A DNA stretch of 64,000 nt from Flammeovirgaceae bacterium BBD 1991-12 (lineage in GTDB: Bacteria; Bacteroidota; Bacteroidia; Cytophagales; Cyclobacteriaceae), in the NCBI GenBank assembly GCA_001657315.1, contig LYSV01000071.1, positions 1 through 64,000 on the forward strand, in the 5' to 3' direction. Below the pieces are notes generated by a model, which saw only the letters and a program-made list of their open reading frames with translations, was not told where the DNA came from and did no database searches. Shown here piece after piece: positions 1 to 6,993 of this stretch; the stretch's first letter is position 1, and each line of letters opens with the position of its first letter. The position numbers and the translations under genes were made by a program.

Positions 1-2
1 CA

Positions 3-173
3 AACCACAACGCTGGTAAAGTCAGATCAACAAAATCAAAACGGCCATGGAAAGTTCACTATTCTGAAGTCCTCACCACCAAATCCGAAGCTTACCAAAG
101 GGAACTCTTCTTCAAAAGCTTCGAAGGAAGAAAGTGGCTAATTGAACAGAAAATCATTACACCTAAAGAGTAA
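3..173 (+). CDS. GIY-YIG nuclease family protein, C-terminal part (cut by window start)
   Basis: The reading frame is open from the first bases and ends at TAA 171-173; it is too short for the ORF track. The visible 56 residues include HNAGKVRSTKSKRPW, then YSEVLTTKSEAYQREL and a terminal KWLIEQKI. This is the pattern of the C-terminal half of small (about 80-90 aa) UPF0213-type GIY-YIG proteins: an HN..GK...TK..RPW stretch and a catalytic Glu in the E(A)xxRE helix. The N-terminal GIY-YIG strand lies outside the window. These single-domain proteins are common and often multicopy in Bacteroidota; their cellular role is not settled. The identification is by motif only. Confidence 0.7.
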   Translation, partial: NHNAGKVRSTKSKRPWKVHYSEVLTTKSEAYQRELFFKSFEGRKWLIEQKIITPKE

Positions 174-183
174 CAAAATTGAC

Positions 184-464
184 TAAATGTAACGTGAGTT
201 TTGGGTTGAGACATGTATTAAAAATATATCTCAACAACAAATAAACGTCTTTGCGAGGCCTTTGAGTGGGTTTTGGTGTTGAAGCTGCTGAAACTACGCA
301 CAGGTCCACAGGACTCCGTGAGCAGGCAATCTCCTGAAACAGGGGGACTGCTCACGGAGTCCTGCGGGCCACACCTTTTCCCACCCTCATAACGGCCGAA
401 AAGCCCGCAGTGACGATAAATAGTTGCTTTTGAGATTGTTATACACAAAACTCACGTTAAATGT
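184..464. mobile_element. MITE-like element with terminal inverted repeats and 7-bp duplication
   Basis: The sequence TAAATGT occurs at 184-190 and again at 458-464 as a direct repeat. Immediately inside lie inverted termini: AACGTGAGTTTTG at 191-203 and its complement at 446-458. The element body is about 267 bp and carries no convincing gene; the 76-aa minus-strand ORF 218-448 has no recognisable domain. The centre holds a 16-bp perfect palindrome (310-325 with 348-363). Terminal inverted repeats plus a target-site duplication and no transposase fit a non-autonomous transposon remnant. This stretch also accounts for the gene-free interval 174-496. Confidence 0.62.
310..363. repeat. 16-bp perfect palindrome, dispersed family copy 1
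   Basis: AGGACTCCGTGAGCAG (310-325) is perfectly complementary to 348-363 across a 22-nt loop, and pairing can extend outward with one mismatch and a G-U pair. The same core words recur at 51146-51213, so this is a dispersed palindromic repeat family in this genome and not a one-off terminator. Confidence 0.6.
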
Positions 465-496
465 ATGAATCCGGTAAATAAACATTGAAATCGAAC

Positions 497-811
497 TTAT
501 TCACCCAAATCCTCCTCCACCCTCTCCCCCAACTCATCAAAACCCGGCCTCAGCATCTCCAACTGCTCAAAGAACTCACACAGCCGGGCATACATATAGG
601 CCATGTCGCTGGCTTCTATAGGGTCCGTTTTGTGGTCTTTGCCGGGATCGGTCGCCAGCATGAGCAGCTTCCACATTTGGTTTGCCAGCGCTGAAGCGCT
701 GATCCAGTCCAACTGCTGCTCTGCAAGGTTTTGGAGGAACAGTAGTTTATCCACCGACAGTAACCGGGAGATACCGGTGGTAGCCCTGCGGTTTGTGGTT
801 GGGTTACTCAT
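497..811 (-). CDS. hypothetical helical protein
   Basis: I do not recognise this 104-aa protein. It is soluble, predicted largely helical and acidic towards the C-terminus (ELGERVEEDLGE), with no signal peptide or membrane segment. Its ATG overlaps the stop of the upstream minus-strand gene as ATGA, so the two are very probably translated together from one mRNA. The pair reads away from the XRE regulator at 1336, and the 117-bp divergent interval holds repeated TAGTAGT boxes. The role may therefore be tied to that regulator, but this is inference from context. Confidence 0.6.
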   Translation of the reverse strand: MSNPTTNRRATTGISRLLSVDKLLFLQNLAEQQLDWISASALANQMWKLLMLATDPGKDHKTDPIEASDMAYMYARLCEFFEQLEMLRPGFDELGERVEEDLGE

Positions 812-1218
812 CGCTTCACACTTTGAATGGCGGATAATGCTATCTCCCCGATCTTCCCGAGCTGGTCCTGCGTTCCCTTCGGCATCTTGCTATAGGACAT
901 GGAGTGAATCTGCTCCAGTGCGTCCAGTAGTTTCCACAGCACCTCCGTTACTTTGTCTTCCTCCTGCTCCTCATGATCCGTGACCAGCTTATGAAGGAAG
1001 TTGTTCATCATGATCATGACCGTGGCCCGTGATGACGAGTAGTCACTCTCCTCCAGGGCCATGCAGTTCGCGCTGGTCAGCAGCTTTGTAAGGTCACGTA
1101 TGTTCTCCTCCATGTCCGTACTCTGGCTCCACTGAAAAAAGCTGGCAATGGCAATACGTCCCACATACCGCTCAAAGCCGGAACGGTCGGGGATGGGTGG
1201 TTTGTGTGTGTTTGTCAT
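808..1218 (-). CDS. hypothetical helical protein, first gene of a two-gene operon
   Basis: This 136-aa protein has no recognised domain. It is soluble and probably all-helical, with an acidic patch (DHEEQEEDK) in the middle and a basic tail ending in SVKR. The stop codon shares ATGA with the start of the next gene (497-811). Its start lies 117 bp from the divergent XRE gene. Three near-identical TAGTAGT boxes in that gap would sit just upstream of this start. Size, pairing and divergent repressor resemble small accessory operons of mobile elements, but no mobility gene is visible. Confidence 0.6.
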   Translation of the reverse strand: MTNTHKPPIPDRSGFERYVGRIAIASFFQWSQSTDMEENIRDLTKLLTSANCMALEESDYSSSRATVMIMMNNFLHKLVTDHEEQEEDKVTEVLWKLLDALEQIHSMSYSKMPKGTQDQLGKIGEIALSAIQSVKR

Positions 1219-1233
1219 GGTTGAAAGATGTGT

Positions 1234-1301
1234 TAGTAGTGTAATTCAATACAATAGTAGTATAATTCACACTAAACACAAAACAATAGTAGTGTTATTT
1301 A
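1234..1301. promoter_or_regulatory. three phased TAGTAGT operator-like boxes in a divergent promoter region
   Basis: Imperfect copies TAGTAGTGTAATTCA (1234-1248), TAGTAGTATAATTCA (1255-1269) and TAGTAGTGTTATTTA (1287-1301) start 21 and 32 bp apart, close to two and three helical turns. They therefore lie on one face of the DNA. The last copy continues into ACTAC, giving a GTAGT-N7-ACTAC palindrome. The region lies between a minus-strand operon (start 1218) and an XRE repressor (start 1336). Operators for that repressor are the obvious reading. The TAGTATAAT word also occurs just before the second XRE gene (3748-3756). Confidence 0.5.
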
Positions 1302-1335
1302 CTACGGTTGATGTGATTTTATATATTTACGTATC

Positions 1336-1542
1336 ATGAAAGACTACAACCGTATACGTGTCGTTTTGGCGGAAAAGAAAATCTCTGTGGGAGAATTAGC
1401 TGAAATGATTGGACGACACCGAACAGTCGTTTCCAATTACGTGAACAATAAGACGCAGCCATCTATTGAATTGTTATATAAGATAGCGGAATGTCTGAAG
1501 GTAAACGTTCATGATTTATTAGAAAATCCAGATAAACTGTAG
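1336..1542 (+). CDS. XRE-family HTH transcriptional regulator (copy 1)
   Basis: This 68-aa protein is a single Cro/CI-type helix-turn-helix domain. The HTH lies at about residues 15-45 (VGELAEMIGRHRTVVSNYVN) and is followed by the typical QPSIELLYKIAECLKV helices. No effector domain is present, so it is likely a DNA-binding repressor. It is closely related to the 63-aa protein at 3755-3946; both share the NNKTQPSIELL block. Both are also followed by the same 24-bp hairpin. Autoregulation through the TAGTAGT boxes upstream is likely but inferred. Confidence 0.88.
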   Translation: MKDYNRIRVVLAEKKISVGELAEMIGRHRTVVSNYVNNKTQPSIELLYKIAECLKVNVHDLLENPDKL

Positions 1543-1549
1543 AAGTAAA

Positions 1550-1573
1550 CCACTGGGTGAGAAGTGGTGGTAA
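1550..1573 (+). repeat. 24-bp hairpin element downstream of XRE copy 1
   Basis: CCACTGGGTGAGAAGTGG can fold (CCACT with AGTGG) and is followed by TGGTAA. A copy with three substitutions out of 24 lies behind the second XRE gene at 3977-4000. The substitutions preserve pairing there as CCACC with GGTGG, which suggests the hairpin itself is conserved. Confidence 0.55.
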
Positions 1574-1579
1574 CGAGTA

Positions 1580-1843
1580 ATGGGTTTGCTACAGCTACTT
1601 ACTATCTATTGTAGTATATTAGATTTTGTGAATAATCGGCATGCAGACGGTAGTAAAGTATATGTAATAGATGATCAGATTCGTGACAAAGGACCCTTTA
1701 CAATTATCGGCGATTACATTGAGGACCCGGAAACCAATGAGATTAGTTACTTGGTAAAATGCGGTGATGTAACAAGGATATATTTAGAAAGCCAGTTAGT
1801 CACTCAAAACCAAATGATTCTAATGAGATCAGGGAAAGATTGA
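1580..1843 (+). CDS. hypothetical small protein
   Basis: This 87-aa ORF is not recognised. The middle and end (KVYVIDDQIRDKGPFTIIGD, then a YLVKCGDVTRIYLESQLV segment) look like a small beta-rich domain of 55-60 residues. The N-terminal MGLLQLLTIYCSILDF is atypical, so translation may begin at the in-frame GTG at 1628. It lies 37 bp after the XRE stop and just after the hairpin element, and may be co-transcribed with the regulator. Base composition is AT-rich like the following cassette. Confidence 0.5.
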   Translation: MGLLQLLTIYCSILDFVNNRHADGSKVYVIDDQIRDKGPFTIIGDYIEDPETNEISYLVKCGDVTRIYLESQLVTQNQMILMRSGKD

Positions 1844-2003
1844 AACACCTTCAAAATGTTCCCGCAGGAGAAGTTAATTAACCGCCTTCAGAACCAACCA
1901 GAACTTTCACATTAAAATACCGAGGGTTGGGTATTGATTACCAAATTTTTCATAGCGTAAATTCATTTAATTAGCAACTCTGACATGAGCACGCTGAAGA
2001 ACA

Positions 2004-2034
2004 TTTGTTTAAGTAGTTACAATTTATAACTTTG
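2004..2034 (+). promoter_or_regulatory. Bacteroidota-type promoter TTTG-N19-TAACTTTG
   Basis: TTTG at 2004-2007, a 19-nt spacer and TAACTTTG at 2027-2034 match the known Bacteroidota primary-sigma promoter consensus (TTTG at -33, TAnnTTTG at -7) exactly. The ATG of the TIGR04255 gene begins only seven bases after the -7 box, so the mRNA should be leaderless or nearly so. This marks the head of the three-gene cassette. Confidence 0.65.
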
Positions 2035-2041
2035 GTTTTAT

Positions 2042-2776
2042 ATGGAAGAGACAAAAAAATTCAAAAACCCACCATTGATTGAATCTGTTTTTGAGTTGTT
2101 TTTTCAGTCCAGTGATTGGAATCCTGCCATCCCTGGCATTTATTATTCTAAAGTAAATTCCACTTATCCAATAATAACTCAATCCACTGGTGGACTAGGA
2201 ATAGCTCTAGGTCCGCAAGGAGTACAAATTGGCTCTGGGCATAACCAGTTAACTCAATTTAAAAGTTCTGATAACTCTTCAATCATTCAACTATCAAATA
2301 ATCTTTTAACAGTTAATAAGTTGCCTAAGTATAATGGGTGGAAATCCTACAAGAAAATGATTCTTGATGCTGTTGATAATTTAAGTGAAACTCTCGATGT
2401 ACAGGCAATAAACAGGATTGGCCTCCGGGCTGTCAATAAAATTGATGTCAAAGCCCATGATCTGGTGAATTTCAAAGAGAGTTTCAATGTTTATCCAAAA
2501 ATACCAGAAGGAGTTGCAAATGATTTTAACTCTTTGCAGCTTAATTATGAAACACCGTTTCCCAATAATGAGGTACTAGCAATCAAATTTACCACAGTGC
2601 GAAAAGAACAAGGCTATAACGCTCCAGTAATATTTACGTTACATTATGCTAAATTGAGTTCCTTGGAAATGAATTCGATTGAAAAATGGCTAGATAAGGC
2701 ACATATGAAACTTCACTCTGCGTTTAATAGTATTATAACTACGGGTAAGAAAAAAGAGTTTGACAATGAGCAATAG
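2042..2776 (+). CDS. TIGR04255 family protein (function unknown)
   Basis: The 244-aa protein begins FKNPPLIESVFELFFQ, the signature N-terminus of the sporadically distributed TIGR04255 family (about 250 aa), whose biochemical role is unknown. Later segments (INRIGLRAVNKID, LNYETPF) also fit. There is no signal peptide or membrane helix. It heads an AT-rich cassette: its stop overlaps the next ATG by 11 bp, and the third gene encodes a HEPN protein. Patchy distribution plus HEPN linkage suggests a defence or toxin-antitoxin role, by inference only. It is preceded by an exact consensus promoter. Confidence 0.78.
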   Translation: MEETKKFKNPPLIESVFELFFQSSDWNPAIPGIYYSKVNSTYPIITQSTGGLGIALGPQGVQIGSGHNQLTQFKSSDNSSIIQLSNNLLTVNKLPKYNGWKSYKKMILDAVDNLSETLDVQAINRIGLRAVNKIDVKAHDLVNFKESFNVYPKIPEGVANDFNSLQLNYETPFPNNEVLAIKFTTVRKEQGYNAPVIFTLHYAKLSSLEMNSIEKWLDKAHMKLHSAFNSIITTGKKKEFDNEQ

Positions 2777-3245
2777 TATATATCTTAACCAAATCCAAAA
2801 TTCATCATTAATTGATGATTACTATTCTGATGAAGAAACTATTAATTCCAATACTGAATTTCCTTTGTCGGTTCTTGATGAGGGATATCTCTTATCCATT
2901 GAGTTAAAAAGAGAGAAGGCCAAAAAAGAACTTGAACACTCATTCCACTTTACTACTATTAATAAAGAAGTAGATTTCATTTCTTCCGATCAAGATCTGC
3001 ACAATCTTCTGCCAAGCATTGGAGAATTTTTTCTAAAAGAAGTCTCAAATAACTCAAAATTAACACTGGAGTTGATGGAAGAGGAGAATAACTGGAGGAC
3101 TCTTTTCATAAACGTTCCGATTGACCGGCAGTCTGATTGGAAGAGCATAAACAAAATAGTTGATTCATTCTATGATACCATGTTTGATACATATCCGTCA
3201 GTTATGGAGAAACTAAACATTGATTTGGTTTCATATGAGTTTTGA
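2766..3245 (+). CDS. hypothetical protein, middle gene of TIGR04255-HEPN cassette
   Basis: I chose the ATG at 2766 over the track's TTG at 2760, giving 159 aa. The start overlaps the upstream stop by 11 bp (ATGAGCAATAG). No known domain is recognised. The protein is acidic and soluble, with a charged helical stretch (ELKREKAKKELEHSFHF) near residue 50 and a C-terminal IVDSFYDTMFDTYPSVM segment. It lies between TIGR04255 and HEPN genes, where a cognate antitoxin or sensor partner might be encoded. The next gene also starts 11 bp inside its end, so all three are probably translationally coupled. Confidence 0.65.
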   Translation: MSNSIYLNQIQNSSLIDDYYSDEETINSNTEFPLSVLDEGYLLSIELKREKAKKELEHSFHFTTINKEVDFISSDQDLHNLLPSIGEFFLKEVSNNSKLTLELMEEENNWRTLFINVPIDRQSDWKSINKIVDSFYDTMFDTYPSVMEKLNIDLVSYEF

Positions 3246-3582
3246 TCCACAAAAATTCATTGATATATCAAAAGAACTTCAATTAAGTGCAACAACTGAG
3301 GCGCATTACAGATCAATTATCAATCGTGCTTATTACGGAGCTTTTGGTCATATAAGAAATAATCTAGGATTGTATGTCACTAAATCCAGTGTGCACCGGG
3401 CAGTAATTGATGCGCTTATAGCGTCTACTGACCTTTCAAAAAAGAAGGCCGGAAAATTACTTGAAACACTTTTCAAAAGAAGAAAACAAGCAGACTATGA
3501 GCATCGAACAGAGATCAGGGCGCACAACTGCGAACATTGCATTAATCAAGCTGAAGAAATTATAAAGTTGTTTGATTCCTGA
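3235..3582 (+). CDS. HEPN domain-containing protein (putative RNase toxin)
   Basis: The ATG at 3235 gives 115 aa and overlaps the upstream stop as ATGAGTTTTGA. RSIINRAYYGAFGHIRNN (about residues 26-43) matches the first conserved helix of the HEPN family (RAYYAxF). RRKQADYEH (82-90) supplies an Arg-to-His pair spaced like the R-x4-6-H RNase motif. HEPN proteins are commonly ribonuclease toxins in toxin-antitoxin, abortive-infection and CRISPR-associated systems. Here the spacing is Rx6H, at the edge of the usual range, so catalytic activity is uncertain. The partner is probably one of the two upstream proteins. Confidence 0.72.
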   Translation: MSFDPQKFIDISKELQLSATTEAHYRSIINRAYYGAFGHIRNNLGLYVTKSSVHRAVIDALIASTDLSKKKAGKLLETLFKRRKQADYEHRTEIRAHNCEHCINQAEEIIKLFDS

Positions 3583-3754
3583 TAGTTTTACTAATCCTAC
3601 AACATATCTAACTCAATCAGCAAATACTAATTTTAATCGCTTCTAAGCCCTTAAATTACTGCCGGGTTTCATTATCCTGTGGCGTGATCGTTCGCGGGAG
3701 AGACTTATCTGGGCCTGTAGGGGGTGGTAAGGGAAGTTTCCTCATATTAGTATA

Positions 3755-3946
3755 ATGAAATACAATCGAATCAAAGTAGTTCTGGCGGAAAAGGATGTTT
3801 CAGTCAGCGAACTAGCCGGGATGATAGGCCGGTCAAGGCCCATAGTATCTAACTATGTAAACAATAAGACACAGCCTTCGATTGAGTTACTATTTCAAAT
3901 TGCAAAGGCACTTGAAGTACCGGTGTGTAGCCTGTTAAATACATAA
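3755..3946 (+). CDS. XRE-family HTH transcriptional regulator (copy 2)
   Basis: This 63-aa single-domain Cro/CI repressor is a paralogue of 1336-1542. Both begin with a KYNRIKVVLAEK-type block and share SNYVNNKTQPSIELL, with HTH at about residues 14-44. The copies differ mainly in the recognition region (RSRPIV against RHRTVV), so their operators may differ slightly. The 24-bp hairpin seen behind copy 1 recurs 31 bp after its stop. Together the two XRE units bracket the 1580-3582 genes. An ATG-proximal TAGTATAAT word matches one of the copy 1 boxes. Confidence 0.86.
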   Translation: MKYNRIKVVLAEKDVSVSELAGMIGRSRPIVSNYVNNKTQPSIELLFQIAKALEVPVCSLLNT

Positions 3947-3976
3947 GTACCTCCCTGCGATCTGCCGGCCGATCCG

Positions 3977-4000
3977 CCACCGGGTAAGAAATGGTGGTAA
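3977..4000 (+). repeat. 24-bp hairpin element downstream of XRE copy 2
   Basis: CCACCGGGTAAGAAATGGTGG matches the element at 1550-1573 in 21 of 24 positions and can pair CCACC with GGTGG. The XRE-plus-hairpin unit therefore appears to have been duplicated as a whole. Confidence 0.55.
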
Positions 4001-4283
4001 AAGATATCCCAACAACACCGGTTTCCTAAATGAGATTGTCACTAAGACGAATGCCTGTTGTATAAACATTCTCCATAAGGATTTACTTAAGCACATCGTA
4101 TTCATTAGCTCTTTTAAGGCAGTTACCCCAAAGAATAAAACACACCCTCCTGGGATAAACAGAAGAAAAATCTAGTTTTGTGATCGCCTGAGATACAGGA
4201 GGTGAAATTAGAATTACACTTCCATCAGACTTTATTACGATCACCGACGTTGATAAACCTAAAACATACACCCACACACCAAT
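4001..4283. other. intergenic stretch, nothing convincing
   Basis: This gap between XRE copy 2 and the bestrophin gene contains a minus-strand 64-aa ORF (4083-4277) with no recognised domain or ribosome-binding site. It may be a decayed fragment. No promoter or repeat stands out. Confidence 0.4.
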
Positions 4284-5207
4284 ATGGTAGTTTTCGAAAG
4301 TATTTCTCTCCCCGTTATTCTAAAATTCAATGGAAAAAGTATTCTCATTCTTGCCGGAATGGCCGGTATGACATGGTTAACCAGTATTTTCATAAAAGTG
4401 CAGGAACCAACAACCTTGCTCCCCTCTACAGCCGTTTTTGGTACGATCATGTCTTTGTTCCTGGCTTTCAAAACCAATGAGGCCTATAACAGATGGTGGG
4501 AAGCGCGAAAAATGTGGGGACAATTGGTCAACTCCAGCCGTACTTTTGCCCGGCAGGTGTTAAACCTGATCACCCTCCACCCTGATCAAAACATACATGA
4601 TCAGGATGAACTGAAGAATATCCAAAAAGAGCTGATCTACCGGCATATAGGGTATATAAATGCGCTCCGTCTGTCACTGAGAAGGGAGCGCAGCTGGCAG
4701 GAGCTGGACCCATTTGTTAATAAAAAGGAATTATCAGAAATTTCCGCACAAACAAATTTACCCACTCAGCTGATCCTGAAACAGGCTGAGCAACTGAAAA
4801 GCATTTTCAATGCCGGAGCTGAAAATGATTACCGCTACATGCAAATGGATCATACACTGAATGAATTCTACAATATCCAGGGAGCATGCGAACGGATCAA
4901 GAATACTGTATTTCCCAGGATCTATTCACTTTATACCACGTCATTCACCTGGCTGTTTGTTTTCATCCTCATATTCAGTCTTTTTGATGAATTTGATTGG
5001 CAAATACTTACGGTCAGGACTTTGGTGGGATATGTCTTTGTCAGCCTTGAAAAAATCAGCCGGTTTTTGAAGGACCCATTTGAAAACCGGATCTCTGATA
5101 CCCCCATGTCTGCCCTTTGCCGGACTATTGAGATCGATCTCAGGGAAATGTTGGGAGAGAGAGATATACCTGCTCCCGTCAGGCCGGTGAATGGTGTTTT
5201 ATATTGA
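4284..5207 (+). CDS. bestrophin-like (UPF0187/YneE family) ion channel
   Basis: The 307-aa length is normal for bacterial bestrophin homologues, which form pentameric anion- or cation-selective channels in the inner membrane. Evidence includes the N-terminal hydrophobic segment (ILILAGMAGMTWLTSIFI), SLFLAFKTNEAYNRWWEAR near residue 60 (the family's most recognisable block), and a second hydrophobic hairpin near residue 215. A conserved C-terminal DPFENRISDTPM-type segment is also present. It stands alone in orientation and spacing. Ion selectivity cannot be told from sequence. Confidence 0.88.
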   Translation: MVVFESISLPVILKFNGKSILILAGMAGMTWLTSIFIKVQEPTTLLPSTAVFGTIMSLFLAFKTNEAYNRWWEARKMWGQLVNSSRTFARQVLNLITLHPDQNIHDQDELKNIQKELIYRHIGYINALRLSLRRERSWQELDPFVNKKELSEISAQTNLPTQLILKQAEQLKSIFNAGAENDYRYMQMDHTLNEFYNIQGACERIKNTVFPRIYSLYTTSFTWLFVFILIFSLFDEFDWQILTVRTLVGYVFVSLEKISRFLKDPFENRISDTPMSALCRTIEIDLREMLGERDIPAPVRPVNGVLY

Positions 5208-5400
5208 ATTATTTAGTCTCCGGGAAGAGGAGAATCCCCCGCTTCTTCTTTTTTATATACCAGGTTTCACACCCATCTGTTATCTCCCGAACTGCCTTGT
5301 TTGACGGTTTATATCAAAGAACATCCTCGCAATCACAAACTTTTATTTCTACTTTTTCGCTTCGGGTTACCTGACGGGATCGGGAATTCTCGTTTGGTAG

Positions 5401-5431
5401 AAAGCAGGGTTTAGGTTATCCTGCTTTTTTT
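5401..5431 (+). terminator. rho-independent terminator in gene-poor gap
   Basis: AAAGCAGG (5401-5408) pairs with CCTGCTTT (5420-5427) over an 11-nt loop, and T's follow immediately. It lies 190 bp after the bestrophin stop, so it could end that transcript. The rest of 5208-5577 (370 bp) shows only a weaker GAAGA/TCTTC hairpin with a T-run at about 5224-5255 and no gene. Confidence 0.6.
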
Positions 5432-5577
5432 GCATAAAAGAACAGAGATAAGAGGGTTCGACGCTTCCCTATGGGCCGACCCATAGGATTGACCATGGCA
5501 ATGATTACATCAGCCTACTATGGCATCTGTATCCCACGTTGAACAAAAAATTACCAGGTTAGCAGGGCATGGATGAC

Positions 5578-6684
5578 CTACTCAATAACCGAATTTATCA
5601 CTTCTACAGGAGTATCGTCATGCATGGAAATGGCCGGGTAAACCGGATACCAGGTCCCTCCGATGTTGTTTCTGATCACCGAATCATGGATCCTGATGTT
5701 TCCTGTATGGTCATTTGAGACGAAAAACAGGGCTGAACCATGCGCATTCACCTCATTGGATTCAAATTTTGAACCAAAAATGGTCAGCGTCATAGTATTG
5801 CCATCGTTGTAAATGGCCCCGCCGCTTCCACCTCCCGGAGTATTGTCCTGAGCAGGGTTACCCCCATTCCCAATGGCCCGGTTGTGCGTAAAAAGGCTGT
5901 TGATGACCGTCCACGAAACACCAATGCTACTCAGCGCACCTCCGTTGGAACCTACATTTCCATACCCTTCAGCACCGCCAAATGTACTGTTGACCACATA
6001 CACGGGCTGGTTGTTGTATTGGCTGAATACGCGTACCGCTCCACCGCCTACGTCGGGACCTGTGCTGGCGCAGACATTGTTAAAAAAGCGGCAATTGACA
6101 ATCTTAAACCTCCCGCCACGTACCCAAATGGCTCCACCGCCATCATATTCGGATTCAGCCGTTGAATTGCCATCAGCAAAAGTCAGGTTCTGAACTATTA
6201 GCCGTGGATGGTCCTGATTCTGACAGTGCGGGGTAGTCCAGTTTTGAGCCTGATCACAGGTATTCATGTACAGGATCCGGGTTTTGCCGTCACCGCTAAG
6301 GGTAATAAGTCCGCCGCCATCTATGACCACTACCGGGTTGGCATCGTTGAATACCTTAGCCGGCCGGTCCATGCGGATCACTACCGGGTCCGGACCGCAA
6401 TCAAAAGCGATTTTCCCACCCTGAGCAACGGCATTCACAAAAGCATCACAGGTACAGCTTTCAGGGGTACCATCACCCACCACCTGATCAGGGGAAGACA
6501 TATCTTCGGGGCCAGCTTCCGCGGGAATAGCGTAGTTACCATCAGGATTGCCCGCCGGCGGGCCGGAGACAGGATCTTCCAGTGGATTGTGAATTTTTAA
6601 CGAAGGTTCTGCGTCATCATCACCACAACTCCAAACCGACAATAACAAGACAATACATGGTACATATTTTTTCAAACCATTCAT
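5578..6684 (-). CDS. lipoprotein with right-handed parallel beta-helix
   Basis: The 368-aa protein begins with a lipoprotein signal (LLLSVWSC at residues 13-20) followed by an acidic, proline-rich linker. The rest is a series of short repeats of the type GGAIW...FKIVNCRFFNN, ALSS...VINSLFTHN and GGAIYN...TIFGSKFESN. This is the pectate-lyase/POMP-like right-handed beta-helix pattern. Such proteins are often surface polysaccharide-binding or cleaving proteins or adhesins in Bacteroidota. No catalytic residues can be assigned. It is monocistronic. Confidence 0.72.
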   Translation of the reverse strand: MNGLKKYVPCIVLLLSVWSCGDDDAEPSLKIHNPLEDPVSGPPAGNPDGNYAIPAEAGPEDMSSPDQVVGDGTPESCTCDAFVNAVAQGGKIAFDCGPDPVVIRMDRPAKVFNDANPVVVIDGGGLITLSGDGKTRILYMNTCDQAQNWTTPHCQNQDHPRLIVQNLTFADGNSTAESEYDGGGAIWVRGGRFKIVNCRFFNNVCASTGPDVGGGAVRVFSQYNNQPVYVVNSTFGGAEGYGNVGSNGGALSSIGVSWTVINSLFTHNRAIGNGGNPAQDNTPGGGSGGAIYNDGNTMTLTIFGSKFESNEVNAHGSALFFVSNDHTGNIRIHDSVIRNNIGGTWYPVYPAISMHDDTPVEVINSVIE

Positions 6685-6993
6685 GGCTATTTTCTTTCAG
6701 TTGATTATTTCGGGCTACATGTTACCAGCAAACTTTCAAAAGATCCTTATGATGCAGGCTGTTGTTGAAATTGCAAGCCAAAGATGAATCCAATACGATT
6801 TACCTGGTGCAGCTTTTATTTTATACCTCTGATGTAAGCCCGGTAACACCCAATACCACAAAAAGGGACTGTTACTTCGGCATTTTAAATACACTCTTTA
6901 TGATCCGTTCCAATGAGAAGATCGATATGAAGAGAGACGATGTCCGGCTCCGGTATAAATAAAAAGTATTAAATTCATTGCTTTAAACTGCCT
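6685..6993. other. divergent intergenic region, no gene supported
   Basis: The 309-bp interval separates a minus-strand lipoprotein gene from a plus-strand AraC regulator and presumably carries both promoters. The only ORF (6762-6962, 66 aa) has no recognised features. No exact TAnnTTTG box was found. Confidence 0.4.

Noticed and set aside
218-448. 76-aa minus-strand ORF inside the MITE-like element
   Set aside because: Made up of repeat and palindrome sequence, no recognisable domain, so treated as chance.
4083-4277. 64-aa minus-strand ORF before the bestrophin gene
   Set aside because: Composition unconvincing and no family recognised; at most a remnant.
6762-6962. 66-aa ORF before the AraC regulator gene
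   Set aside because: No domain, no ribosome-binding site, lies in a divergent promoter region.
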